This document shows, piece after piece, positions 9,801 to 22,428 of a DNA stretch of 64,000 bases. Under the pieces are notes generated by a model that was given only the letters and a program-made list of their open reading frames with translations, had not been told where the DNA came from and searched no databases. The stretch covers positions 806,001-870,000 of the forward strand of contig JAUPFP010000044.1 of assembly GCA_036925085.1 (NCBI GenBank), written 5' to 3'. The position numbers and the translations under genes are program-made. Origin of the DNA: Brachycybe producta (lineage: Eukaryota; Arthropoda; Diplopoda; Playtdesmida; Andrognathidae). Each line of letters starts with the position of its first letter. Position 1 is the stretch's first letter.

Positions 9801-11076
9801 CGCTTCTCTTAATTTTGATCCTAAAAGACAGAATAAACAAGAGTTTTGAGAGTCATTTACACTTTTAAATTACCTAAATAAGAAATCAAAATTTGTTAGA
9901 AACTATAAATTTAAAAAACTTTACATTAGTTAAAAACCTAACTACTTTTATAAAGCAAGAAATTGCTTCTGAAGCCACCAGTGAAACTTCAAGTTTTTAT
10001 GACACTTTGAAGCGTTTTAAGTAAAAGTTATAAAAAAAAAAGTTGACTTGAACATTGTTAAAGTAAAAGACAAAAAGTATTGTGTTTTAGTTGCTTCTAA
10101 ACATGTTTATAGCCAAAGTGTTGTTTGGTTGTCTTTTTTGTGTGTGTTTGTGTTTATCCAGAGAATGTGATAATGTTTGTTTGCTTTATTAACGTCCACA
10201 GTGGTTGTTACCAGTTTGGTAATAGTCATTACCATTGTGTAGTTTGTAAGAGAAAAAAGGAAGAGAGGAATCAAGGAAACCAGTAAAACGTTAACAGTTA
10301 GAAATTACTTGACCGTTCATTCAAGGGTCTGTGTGATCTTTGCAGCTTTCTTTAATGGTTCTCCGATATTCGATTAACATCAGAAAATGATGTCTCTCTC
10401 TCTCTATCTATCTATCTCTCCCACTATATGTTATATTATGTAAGATCTCTCTATCTATCTATCTCTCCCACTATATGTTATATTATGTAAGATCTCTCTC
10501 TCTATCTATCTGTCTTTCTCAAGAGTCAAGAATTCTTTGAAAGACTTTTCATGTCTGGAAACTTATAATAATAATATTGATAAGGGTCTTTCTTATCTGT
10601 TGATAGTAAAAAGGAAATTGAAATATCTTCTCTATTCATCCTTAGAAAAGAGTACGAGCCTACAATTGCAAATAATAAAACACGCGCAGACTCAACACAA
10701 GCACGTACAGTTTTTTTTTTCCAGACGCATAGAAACATCAGACACAACATGACGGTTTTCTGACACAGGGTACAGTGAGACTGAAAACAAGCAACAAATA
10801 AAAAACACAAGTCTCCGGAAGTTCAGAGAGTTTGAGATGCAATTTTTAGAAACACAGTTACAACAACATTCACTTGGCTCAGACACACGGTTACTTAAAC
10901 AACATGCAGAGCTACAAAACACAGACACACGTCTTACGACACAGAACACTGGAAACACACACACACACACAGTCGTGGCGACAATGAACAAACACAGACA
11001 CATCTCATACTTGTGGTGACATTGGACAGACACAGACATTGCGACACTCACAAAGCAGCACATTACATCAAACATA
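9801..11076. other. Intergenic, includes a duplicated 47-bp unit
   Basis: No gene is seen. Between 10395 and 10512 a (CT)n/(CTAT)n tract and the unit around CCCACTATATGTTATATT are duplicated with a 47-bp period. The 3' part becomes CA-rich and leads into the minisatellite. Confidence 0.7.
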
Positions 11077-11673
11077 GAAGCAGATACACACATATGACGA
11101 CACATCACACTGGACACAGACACACACATATGGCGACACATCACACTGGCCACAGACACACATATGACGGCACATCACACTGGACACAGACACACATATG
11201 ACGACACATCACACTGGACACAGACACACATATGACGACACATCACACTGGACACAGACACACATATGGCGACACATCACACTGGACACAGACACACACA
11301 TATGGCGACACATCACACTGGCCACAGACACACATATGACGGCACATCACACTGGACACAGACACACATATGACGACACATCACACTGGACACAGACACA
11401 CATATGGCGACACATCACACTGGACACAGACACACACATATGGCGACACATCACACTGGCCACAGACACACATATGACGGCACATCACACTGGACACAGA
11501 CACACATATGACGACACATCACACTGGACACATACACACACACATGGCGACACATCACACTGGACACATACACACACACACATGGCGACACATCACACTG
11601 GACACATACACACACACACATGGCGACACATCACACTGGACACATACACACACACATGGCGACACATCACACT

Positions 11674-11718
<45 letters not shown>

Positions 11719-11872
11719 GCGACACATCACACTGAACACACACACACACACACATGGCGACACATCACACTGAACACACACACACACACACACATGGCGA
11801 CACATCACACTGAACACACACACACACACACATGGCGACACATCACACTGGACACACACACACAAGGTGACA
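11077..11872. repeat. Minisatellite with higher-order structure
   Basis: About 22 units of roughly 34-38 bp built on GGCGACACATCACACTGG plus a CA-rich linker. Variants (GGC/GAC, ggacac/ggccac, gacgac/gacggc) recur in blocks of several units at about 11126, 11298 and 11437, so a higher-order repeat is superimposed. Linkers expand into (CA)n toward the right. All long open frames here are artefacts of the repeat. Confidence 0.93.
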
Positions 11873-13151
11873 CTGGATACAAAGACACAGACGTAAACAG
11901 AATCTTCAGAGGCACCAAAATGCCACCCAGACACAAACACTTGAGTTCCCTGTGTCTTTAAGCTCCACCCACATTATAACTACCCTCTTGGACTAGACTG
12001 GACCTTAGCTAAAAAAAAGTGTGGGTTCCTCGTTGTAGCCAAAAGAACATCGTTATTATCTAAACGTTTCATTCATTTGATTACGCGGAAATAATGTGAG
12101 TTTATGGCCGCGTAAGTTGGTTTGTTCACATCCCTTCATCTCCTATTTCTTGTCTGTCTCTCGGAAGTTGTTCAAATTTTATCATCATTTTTTCTTCTTC
12201 TTCTTCTTCTCCTCCTCCTCCTCCTCCTTAGTATAATTGCGAAAGAAGGGTTGATTTTTTTCTTTTCTAGTCTGTATTTTTTTGTTCTCTCAATACTCAT
12301 ACTAAAAAGAAGTGCTCAATTTTTCTCTAAAAACCTAAAGCACACAAGGGAGAACAAAATGAAAGGGGGAGACAGAGAGAGAGAGAGTGAGTATGAGAGA
12401 GAGAGAGAGAGAGAAATAAGAACAAAAATAAAATGAAACAGTTTGAAAACTAGAATCAGAAGTTAAAAGTGTGCACATGAGGAGGGGAGAAAGGGGAATT
12501 TTCTATATATGTGTTTAATAATATGTGCCCTTTTTAAAGCAACAGAATACAAAGAGATGATGATACTTCTAGTTTTTTATATCTTTTGAAGATGATCTTA
12601 GAAGATGCACTTTTCATTCTGAAATATCCACTCACTTTCTTATCATCATCATCATCATCATCATCAGGAGTATTTTTCATAATGTAGCAACTTTGGCCCT
12701 GGGGGCTGTGTGTGTATGTAGATAATAGTTAAAAGTTTAGACTAGAAAGAGTAAGTCCTGTATATGTATATATCTATTATGGTCATCTTACAGCTTGACC
12801 CTTGTAAAATTATATGAGGCTTATTATATACATATGATATAACAAACATGTTTTTATCATATGAGATTTATTAAATGCTAATTTGTTTCCTTTTAACTGC
12901 TGTTTAAAAGCAACATAATATATAACTTAGTCATTATTAAAATGGTTTGACTTTGTTTATATGAACTTTTAACCATTCATATTTAAAGGTGGTTTAAAAA
13001 AAAAGTACATTTGCTGACAATTAATTATGTAATGAACGTAAAAAAATGTTTAAACTAGCAAAATTAAATAAAATTCAAAGCTTGTTAGAAACTAGAATTG
13101 TACTAAAAAGTAATTTTATGACGACTTTTTTTTAAAATTAAAAAAAAAATG
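11873..13151. other. Intergenic, no gene seen
   Basis: Contains (CTT)n/(CCT)n at 12195-12229, (GA)n at 12370-12416 and (ATC)n near 12640-12668. Short frames are not supported. Confidence 0.7.
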
Positions 13152-13447
13152 GCAATTTTCAGTGTTGGAACAAATTACTTTTCAAATTTATAACAATTAT
13201 TAATCACATCAGTGAAAAACTAATTATTATTACAATTCCAGCCTCTAACTTGTGGTTTTTCACTGAGAAAAAAAAAAAACCATAAACAGGATTGTTACTT
13301 CGCAATTGGCTCTTTGTGGTCCTAAATTGAAAAACACATTTGCTTGATATTGCATAAAAATCCGATTTCTACTAATTACTTGAGAAAGTAATTTAATTAT
13401 AGTAATTTATTACTTTTAGAAAATTATTTCTCAACACTGGCAATTTT
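13152..13447. mobile_element. hAT-type MITE with 8-bp target duplication
   Basis: The element 13160-13439 begins CAGTGTTGG and ends CAACACTG, and is flanked by the perfect direct repeat GCAATTTT (13152-13159 and 13440-13447). An 8-bp duplication plus CAG-type ends is the hAT hallmark. 280 bp, non-coding. Confidence 0.85.
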
Positions 13448-13471
13448 TAAAATTAATTTGTTTCCTGCGTG

Positions 13472-13533
13472 AAATAAACCTTTTGCGACATTCTCTGAAT
13501 TTTAATTCAGAGAATGTCGCAAAAGGTTTATTT
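13472..13533. repeat. Perfect 29-bp snap-back hairpin
   Basis: Bases 13472-13500 are the exact reverse complement of 13505-13533, with a 4-base loop (TTTA). It lies 25 bases from the hAT MITE target repeat. Confidence 0.95.
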
Positions 13534-15961
13534 TTAAAGATGTTGTAATGAAAGTGTTTATGTGTCCATAATAGTCAACTATTCTAGTTTCTAACTTTTC
13601 TCTCGTCATTATACATGTTTTAGAAGGTTTTTTTTAAAAAAAATGTAATCGTGTGTGTGTGTGTGTGAACCCTCCTTTATAAATTAACAACAGCAGACAA
13701 ACTCATTATGTTTTCATTTATTAATTATTAGTAGGACTTAGGTGGAGTTGAATTAACTTAAAGTACATTTTACATATTTATATTCATTACATTTTTTTGT
13801 ATATAGGCTTTAAGGTTTTTTTTATTTCTTATTCAGACGATTCAATTATATTTCCATTAAGCGTTTTGGAAAGATTTAACAAGCAAAAAAAAAATAACTC
13901 AAGTCTTACATTTTGTTATTAATTGAAAACGTCTTTCTAAAGATTACAATGTTATTCTCTCTCTAAATGTAGGTAAATTCACTAATCAATTTGATAGGAA
14001 CTGTACAAAATAGCTGTTTAGACAATGTGCGAAATGTCTAACATAAAAATGCAATTTTTCAAAATGTCGGCAAGATTTTATTTTTTTATTTTCAAACTCC
14101 GGTTTTTTGTTCTCTTCTGTTTCAGAAGCAAAACTTAAGGAGTGTTAGAAACTAGAATGGTACCTGAATTACTGAATTAGTATTTTCAGGTGGGGAGATA
14201 TCTTTTAAAATCTAACATTTTGTTATTATCAAAGATTACAAAGTTATCGAGATAAAAAAAATTTTAAAAAAATCAGAAATCAAAATATTAATCAAATTTA
14301 TTTCTTGTTCATTTTCAAACTGACATAAAATTCAATAGGAAATTACCATTAAATGATTTAGAAATTTTTCTAATTTCTAAAACACAATTAAACACTGATA
14401 AATAGGATAACCAGAGGTACAATTTAGTCCAGAAACTACATAAGAAATACATTGGCAAAATAATCTATTTTTAACACATGCCATACAAATTTTTTCAATG
14501 CAAATGTTTGAAAAGCATTGTGCAAATTGCCTAACATGCTATAGTCGGATGTGCAGATTTACTATGGAATTAATGGTATTGCAAAGTGTCTTGTGAATTT
14601 ACAAAATGACTTGATTATCTTTTTCAATTATAACGGAAACATATCTCTTTAAAGGAGGCAAATCAATTAATGTTTGTAAACTAAAATAAAACTTTAGATT
14701 ATTTTTTTTTGTTTCTTCTGTTTCATCAAATGAAGTTTTCATTTAATCAATGTCTCTTTATAGTTAATTAAGAGTTGATAAATGTTAAGAAGAAGAAGAG
14801 AAAAAAAACCCTGTCTGCCTAATAGTTTATAAAAATAGCAGAAAAATTTACTCCTTAGTAATTTAATGAGAAACTCCATTAAGTACCAATAAATTGCTAA
14901 CATGACGTTGTAGGACCTCGTTGTAATTTATTATTTTTATGTCTTCATTTAGAAACTAAAACTGATTTTTGGTTGTGTTTTTTTTCTCTTTTCTTTGTCA
15001 ACTTATGCAAATTTATTACATTCATATTTTTCTGATTGTTTTTTTTTTCTCTACAGCTTTCATTATAAAGGGTAGGCATTATATATATGTATAATGTTTG
15101 CTTGAAATTATGTTTATTTTCCAACTCGTTTGTGTTTAGACAATTACTGTAAATTTGGCTCTTGGTCAACTGAACTGAATTGACCCCTCTGAAAATATAT
15201 AGCCTCCTCCTCCTCCTCCTCTTCGTCTTTACTCCTATTGTGGTCTTTATAAGATAAAGTGGTCATTTTGAGAGCTTAATACATGTAATGACTTTCTATG
15301 AACTTAGTAAATACCTCGAGCTTTATTTCTAGACAGGTTTATTTTACGTTAGAAATGCTCTTTTATGGTACATTTTTGCCTACAAAAGTCTCTCACTAAG
15401 TTACACAATTGCAATTTTTATCGGCTTTTTGTTCATTTCTAAATACTCTTTTTATTTTTATCCTTTTAAGATCTTTCTTTTGTGTTTTTTGGGGGGGCTT
15501 TTGCCACCAAAATACACAAAACAACACCACCCTTCTTATATATTTTTTTTTAATCTTTCTCTCCATGTTCTCTTTTCTCATTTTCAGTTATTGCTTTTCA
15601 TGGTTGTTGTTTGGTACTTAGTTAATTCTTATTTTAACATTAAGTTTATTTCCATATTTTTTGTTTTGTTTCATAAAGTGTAATTGGAGTAAAAAAGTTA
15701 ATTTTCTTCTAGTAAGTTTTTTTTTGCAAACAAATCAAGACTGCTTTTAACATTATTGTTTTTCTTTTGTTGTTTATCAGTTTTCTGCATTTGTCGGCGT
15801 TATTCTAATTTGTTCGTTTTGTATATGACACTTAAGAGGCTACATTGCAAAATTACTTCAATGCAATAAAGCAAGCTTTTCTGGCTGCCAACTTTATATG
15901 TTCACGGGTTTTGGTGAAATTTGATGATTTTTCACAAAAATGAGGTAAAGGAAGGAGGGAC

Positions 15962-15993
<32 letters not shown>

Positions 15994-16257
15994 AATCAGC
16001 CTTTAGCAAATTTTGTTATTAGATAAGTTGTAAAGTAGGGAAATATTATCATCTGTCAGTAAACGTCCGAAACGAGCAAGGCTTTGGTCATTTCTTCGGC
16101 CTGGTAATGATTCCCACTTTACAGTAGTTCCTGAAGCATAGAAGATACACTATTTGTTTGTGTGACTGTTGTAAGGTTTTGAGCTAGATATGACTATTTA
16201 CTGTCATATGACAGTCTCAGTGCTTTTATGTAAATGATGCCCCTGGGTTTTTTTTAT
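13534..16257. other. AT-rich stretch without genes
   Basis: No supported exon. A degenerate arm of the palindromic core family (AGTGTTAGAAACTAGAATGG) lies near 14142. Other contents are (CTC)n at 15205-15225, a G run at 15490 and (GATA)n/(GA)n at 15961-15993. Confidence 0.7.
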
Positions 16258-16557
16258 TTAAGGTGGTTTTAAAGTGTAAACCCTTCTCGAACTCTTCATT
16301 ATTGTCTTTCAGATGAAAAAATAAAGAGAAAGTTGAATGTGTTTTAGAAACTAGAAGTATACAGTAGCTTTAATCATTTAAGGATAGTTTCATGTTTGAT
16401 TTTGATATCTTTCAAAATAAACTTTTTATTTCACAAGTCAGTTTGAAAATGATCCAACTTGTTTCTATAACAAATTCAAGTTTCTCATCATTTTGCACTT
16501 GAAAGACAAGAAATAATCAAGAGTTCGAGAGATGTTTATGCTTTAAAATCGCCTTAA
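16258..16557. mobile_element. TTAA-bounded palindromic MITE, full copy
   Basis: Starts TTAAGGTGGTTTTAAAGTG and ends with the inverted motif followed by TTAA. The interior carries the AGAAACTAGAA arm and ATCTTTCAAAATAAACTTTT. TTAA at both ends suggests piggyBac-type targeting, which is inference. 300 bp, non-coding. Confidence 0.75.
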
Positions 16558-18150
16558 TTTTTAAAGTTTTACCATTTGTTTATTTTTCAAAATATTACTT
16601 GAAGCATTTGATGCTTTTTTTCTTGGTTGGTGGGAGCCTCCTACATCCTGTATAATATTTAATGAGTAGTCAGTGACATTCTTGAAGCTTTTATATACAA
16701 GCTTTACAGCAATGAATTTATATTAAAGAATATATATTCAATGTGTGTGTGTGTTGTTTGGTTTGATGGACTCCAATCCATTGGAACATCCCCGATGTTA
16801 ACCTTTCTGTGTCTCACTTGCCAGAGTGATGTGTGTGTTCTTTTCTTAACCTATGAAGGAAAAAGTAGATCTGGGAAATGGATAAAAAAAGTGGCAGTTG
16901 AGAAAAATCGGAACCAGGGTTCCAGAAACCTATAATATAATATATTAAATAACAAAATCTTATTTCTTGTACACATTTTTTTCTTTCTCCTTTTCATAAA
17001 TATTATGTAGAAACGTCAAACTTATGAATTGTGTTTGCACATTTTTTTCTTCTTCTCAACAACACGCTTTGTAAATTGGAATGTGTGTGTGGCGTGGCAC
17101 ACTGTGATGCATTATGGTCAAAATGAAAAAAAAAGCGTAATTCTACAGGATGACTAGTCAATGTGTAGAACTACTAATTCAGTTGCAGCAAAAAGTGCAC
17201 TGTTTTTACACTAGTGTTTTAGGCAAATGAACAGAATCTTAAGTTGTTGTTTTTTCTAGAGATTGGTTCTTATTGTAAATTGTGCACATTGCCTAAAATG
17301 ATTTTAATTGTTCAATTCTTTTGCTAAGTAATAAATTGGTGTTTATTGTACATTGTCTAGTAATTGTGTAGATTGACTGATTTTGCACTTTGTTGGTAAC
17401 ATATTCTCATAGAAGACTCACATATGAAGTAGCACTTTTCTCCCCTCACTAATAATTTACACACATTCAGTGTAAATGGATTGAGTGTTTCAGCCATAAG
17501 TTATTATGGGTTATCATTTTTTTTTTCCTTCTTCGAATATCCTTTATGCTCGTAACTTATTGAGAATCTCAGTAAAAAGTAGAAAAGGTCATAGAAAGTA
17601 AAAGAAGCTGTTTTAAAAGTGTGGAAGGCGGGGGGGGGGGTGGAAGAGAGACATTGAGATTGAGAGAATGAAAGAGAGAAAGAGAGAGAGAGAAAGAGTG
17701 AGAGGGGATATATAGAGGGGAAACAGGGAAAGATGGAGAGAGAGAGAGAAAGGGAGAAAATATTAGGCCTACATTATGAACATATTAAGGCTTTGGTTTT
17801 TCATAGGAGACAACCATAATTTAATGGCGGAATGATTTGTTATTTTTACGTTCTCATATGATTATTTTTTATTTTTATAGTTTTCCATCTTATTGGCTTT
17901 TTTTCCTACTCTCTCTCTCTCTCCCTCTCCCTCTCCCTCTCTCTCTCTCTCTCTCTTTTATTTTAAGCATCTGCAGTTATTTTATTATCGACTTTTATTG
18001 TTATGGTTTATTTTTTGTATAGTTGTCAGATTTTCTGGTAGGTTTTTTTGCGGAAGATAAGATTTCTGAATTTACTAAGCAGGGAGGGAACACACATACA
18101 GAAATTTTTTATTAGAAAATCTAACCAGATGAGAATTTTGGAATTGTAGG
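16558..18150. other. Intergenic, no gene seen
   Basis: Contains TG repeats at 16741, G-run and GA-rich tracts at 17630-17760, and (CT)n with CCCTCT units at 17909-17956. Short frames here have no recognisable content. Confidence 0.7.
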
Positions 18151-18152
18151 CT

Positions 18153-18255
18153 GATTGCTAAGTCAAGAAAATAGTGCTAAACTCATGAACATTTGATACG
18201 GATGTTTTATGTAAAAAGTTGATGAGTTTAGCACTAGATTTGACTTAGCAATCAC
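18153..18255. repeat. ~100-bp fold-back element
   Basis: GATTGCTAAGTCA and AGTGCTAAACTCAT on the left are repeated in inverse order on the right, forming a stem of about 33 bp with small mismatches. Confidence 0.8.
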
Positions 18256-18267
18256 TAAGGAATTTCG

Positions 18268-18441
18268 TACACAAACCACCTTTTTTGATCACTTTTCGAC
18301 TGCAAAGCGAAGTCGCAAGTGATTGGGTTGTGGTTGCAATGTATTTTCTATGGAAAGACTCGAAAGTGATCGTCGGTTTTGTCGAATAACCATACTTCAT
18401 TTTGCAATTGAAAAGTGGCTAGTTTATTTGTGAAGGGCCTA
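18268..18441. mobile_element. Repeat family F, copy 1
   Basis: Inverted-repeat element whose arms contain CACTTTT, GACTGCAAA and GAAGTCG and which ends GTGAAGGGCCTA. Related copies lie at 42221-42400 and 51521-51782. Confidence 0.6.
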
Positions 18442-18966
18442 AACTAGTTAATTTATTACCTGAAAAAAAATAGATCTACGTGAAATATTTACACAGAAAA
18501 TAAGCAGCCAATCATTTTTTTTTTAATTTTATTTTAAACTTTTCTTGTTAATTTCTGTAAATAAGTGTTAAAAGTGAGAGACCTCCATAGATATCAGTGT
18601 TGTAATTGTACGTTTTGTCGGCTGTAAAGCAGCAATGAGCAACTTTTTTTTCATTGATTTTAGCTTGTCCACCAAATTCTTTGTCATTTCAGTGACTGAA
18701 ATGTGGTACTTCCATTTTCATGAAAATGTCACTTAACCTTCTTGGCTTCTAATCTATTGTAGTTTGAAAATTTGGCAAAAGTTATGTCTATAGTCATTTT
18801 GTATGATATAATTTTAAAAAGGGTTAAATGTTGAAGGTATTAACTTGGATCAAGTTCGTTCTAGGAGGGTTGACAGCTGCTGTAAATTGCACTTGAAAAT
18901 GATTTACTCTATAATATAGAATTAGCAATTCGATAACACACTTGAATCTAGAAAATATACATTATA

Positions 18967-19551
18967 TACAGGGTGTCCTCCAAAAAAATGTATACACACT
19001 TTGGTTGTTAATAACTGCCACATGTTTATTTTTTTAAATTTATTTTTATAATTATGATGATGATTTTATGATGATGATGATGATGATGATATAATTAAAA
19101 GTAAAATTTACAATAAAATTAGATATAAATGCCGTTACATGTTTTTTATGTTTAGATGATGCATTATTATCTCAAGTGTTGAAAATATCACCCAATTTGC
19201 ATAGCTGACAATTGGTAAGAGATACCGATCTGCAAACATCTCTTGCAATTGTGCGACAGTTAGTTCTTATGACAAAAGAATTGTCGCACAATTATAAAAG
19301 ATATGGTTAATTGATGTTTGCAGATGAGTTTCTTACCGATGTCATGATTGTCATCTATACCTTAACGCAAGTGGGGCGACATTATGAACACTTGAGATTA
19401 TGCATTACTTAAACGTAAAAGATGCAATGCTTTTATATCTAATCTTTATCCGTAACATTTACGCTTAATTATAAAATTACTAAATTAAATTTAAGAGAAT
19501 AAACATGGCAGTTATTAACAATTACCAAACATTTTATTAGAACACACTGTA
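18967..19551. mobile_element. Mariner-like fold-back MITE
   Basis: Ends are TACAGGGTGTCC and AACACACTGTA. Long imperfect arms share GTTAATAACTGCCACATG with ATGGCAGTTATTAAC, and inner arms near 19250-19330 share TTGTGCGACA and TTTGCAGAT. A TA target is plausible. Contains (GAT)n. Non-coding, about 585 bp. Confidence 0.7.
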
Positions 19552-20000
19552 TTATACATAGAAAGCCCTTTGGGTTCATGTGTTATTATGATTGAATTGT
19601 GGATGCAAACGTAGACGAAAAAACAAAGAACGAGTTTAGCGCATTTGAAAGAGATTTTCTACCGTAGGGAGAGGTTATATAGAGGTCGATGATGTATGAG
19701 TATGATTAATAAATTTGCAAATCTGCGAGAGAACCCAGACCCTTTTTCCATTGACTTGTATGTTATTCATATATATTATATATATATTGGTCCTATTGGA
19801 GTTGGTGGTGGTGGGGGGAATCAGGTTGAGGGTAATAATTTTTAAATCCCTGTCCAATAAATATGTTTCATATCTTGAAAACCTTCTTCCTTCAAATTCA
19901 TATTCAGAGAGAGGACTTTTTCTTGTCAAGAGATTTTTGACTGTATATTTTTATGAACCCCTTTTCTCTCTTATAAGGTCCAAATTCAAAAAAAGTAAAC

Positions 20001-20595
20001 TTAACGTGGCTGAATAGATATTTATTTTGTTTTAGGTCTCCCCTCCCCACATGGCGCGACACTTCAGTGGCTAATGTTAAGCTCCATAGATGTTTTTTTT
20101 TTTTGGAACACTGACGCAAAAACGTCTAGAAAACTTTTTTTAGAAACAACATTACGAAACAATTCTAATTGTTTTCAAAATTAGAATGGTAGAAGATTAT
20201 GCTAAATAGTTTTCATTGAAATATCTTAAAAAATAAACATTTTATAGTAATTCAGTTTAAAAATGACCCGTTTTATGGTTTTTCCATTGAAATTTTCATG
20301 AAAAACTATTTTCGGCCTTTTTCTCAAACTGATATAAAAAGTTTATTTTTAAAGATATCATCATCATCATGAAAAAACTTTTAACATTATCATCAACTAT
20401 TCTAGTTTCTAAAACACTTTGAATTTTTTTTGTAATGTTTGTTCAAAAAAAAAAACGTTTGCGTGAAAAATATTAATTAAAAAAAAACATTGTGGGTAGA
20501 GGAAGAGACCTCCTGCAGAACAACATATAGCCACTGCAGTGGCGCCATCGTTGGGAGACAAAAATAAAATGAATATTTATTCAGCCACCTTTTAA
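20001..20595. mobile_element. TTAA-type MITE family B, copy 1
   Basis: Outer ends are GTGGCTGAATAGATATTTATTTTG and its inverse, flanked by TTAA. Second-level arms carry CACTGCAGTGGC (GCCACTGCAGTGGCGCC on the right). The centre is the same AAACTAGAAT core palindrome as the smaller TTAA MITEs. Other copies: 40909-41413, 48135-48708 and 55436-55807. Confidence 0.8.
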
Positions 20596-22217
20596 TTTAA
20601 ATTAGCACTCTCTCAGTAGAGCTAAAATTTAGAAAAACTCGATGTTTAACTAAATATATAGCAGGATTTTTCTGTGTCTGAAACCCTGTGTTGAGGGTTA
20701 TAGTTGAAGTTTGAAGTACTAAGTTTATTCATTTGAATTTGGTCCTTAGGTTGCTTTTTATAGCCCAGAATAAAAATCCTATTTCAGACAAACATCCTCC
20801 TTTCTAGCCTTTCTAGCTCTTATCTATTAAAAGTCCATTTTTAACAACCAGTTTCTCATTCATTGACCGGATGTTTTTAATGCATATTTTAAAACGTTGT
20901 CATTTCTGGAGGCTAATAATAAGCTAGCAGTTTTAATTGTTATGGCGGCTATTATTGGTAATTATTATTGTTATTATTATTATTATTATTGGTAATACAT
21001 GTGGTGTTTGTTTTAATCGGTCAAAGATTTTCAGTGAGGGGGAGAGATTTTATATTCGATTTATTCATTTTATTTGAGAGATGTTAACTTTTTTTTTGGT
21101 CAATTAGTCTTGAGGGACAATTAATGTTGCTTTTTCGGACTTATATGATTATATATGTAAATGAGTTTTTGGCTTTACGGAAATGCAAATCGATTTTAAA
21201 AATTTGATGCAAAATGTCTGAATGATGAAACCCTCAAATTTCTTCCGTTTCTGTGAACTTATAATCCAATTAGTTTGTTTTTTTAAAATGTGTAAGTAGA
21301 TTATGAAAGTCAGTTTTAGACAACACAACAATCTCAAACCCATGAGGCCCACCAGGCGCATGAAGCATACCAGGACCCATGAAGCCTACCAGGACCCATG
21401 AAGCCCCCACAAAGCCAGTGAAGTTCACCAAAAATATATTCAGCTCATGGGCCAGGCTGTTATGAAAGCTCACAATGCCCACTGAGTCCACTAGACCCAT
21501 GACGATCATCTGTTCTGTTGGTCAGTGGTGCATTTTCCCAGATGGGCCGCTTAGTTTGTGCAACTTTGTGGGCCAGTTTTTTTTCCATTAGAGTGCTGAA
21601 TTTTCGATGAAAGCTGGCATGGTTTTAATAGTCCAAATATATATTCAATTTCAGATAATTTGTTTGAAAAACTTGTTTTATTTAAAGGCAAGCAGCAACT
21701 TTTGAAAAGCTGTATTTTGAAATGTATCTTACAAGATATACATTTTGTATTTTGTAAAGTATTCCAAATACATGTGATTAAAATATCTTGTATTTTCTAA
21801 TGGAAATATGTTTTAGTTGTACGAGGGGCAGTCAGAAAGAAAGTTCCAATTCAATTTTATAGTGCAATTATTTTTGTATCTCGTCCAGCATGTGAACACC
21901 AGTTGGAGTTTCTTCGTCCATCTGGTATCGCATCTTTGCCAGTTCATTTTTCCAATGAAATCGAATCGTGCTGAACATTGTCAGCTGTTGTTGTTGTGTG
22001 TCCTGTTCTACCAACAGTGATGTCAGTATGGCTGTTCTCGAATATTTCGCATCATTTCCAGACTAACATATATGCCTCGAAATAACCTTCTCTCCATAAA
22101 CTTAACACAACTTGCTTATGAATTTCAGTGGGATTACACTTTTTCAACCATAAAAATCGGATTACTGCACGATCTATATCGATTTATTGATGATGAAGTT
22201 CAAACAGTGTTGCCTCC
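20596..22217. other. Intergenic, includes a GGCCCA-rich minisatellite relic
   Basis: No gene is seen. (TTA)n lies at 20960-20990. At 21328-21560 degenerate ~18-bp units built on CCATGAAGCC.ACCAGG occur; related units lie at 58500-58670. Confidence 0.65.
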
Positions 22218-22428
22218 ACAGGCAGTTAGAAATAGGAGCGAACTTCAATTGGCTCCGCCCTTTTTATGACGACCGGCAACTTCTAATTGGTTGGTTATGT
22301 AGTCTGACGACGTCACATGTTCCGCCCTTTTCAACGTCGAACCACACAACAAACCAATTAGAAGTTGCCGGTCGTCATAAAAAAGGGCGGAGCCAACTTC
22401 TGTTTGTCCCGATTTCTAATTGCCTGTA
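22218..22428. mobile_element. Palindromic MITE family C, copy 1
   Basis: Starts ACAGGCAGTTAGAAAT and ends ATTTCTAATTGCCTGT. Arms contain GGCTCCGCCCTTTTTATGACG and its inverse, and the centre carries GACGACGTCAC. Fold-back, about 210 bp, non-coding. Confidence 0.85.

Noticed and set aside
11013..11961. His/Thr-rich and Cys/Val-rich frames up to 191 aa, and a CRISPR-like look
   Set aside because: Translation of the CA-rich minisatellite. The units have no unique spacers, and a CRISPR array is not expected in this animal DNA.
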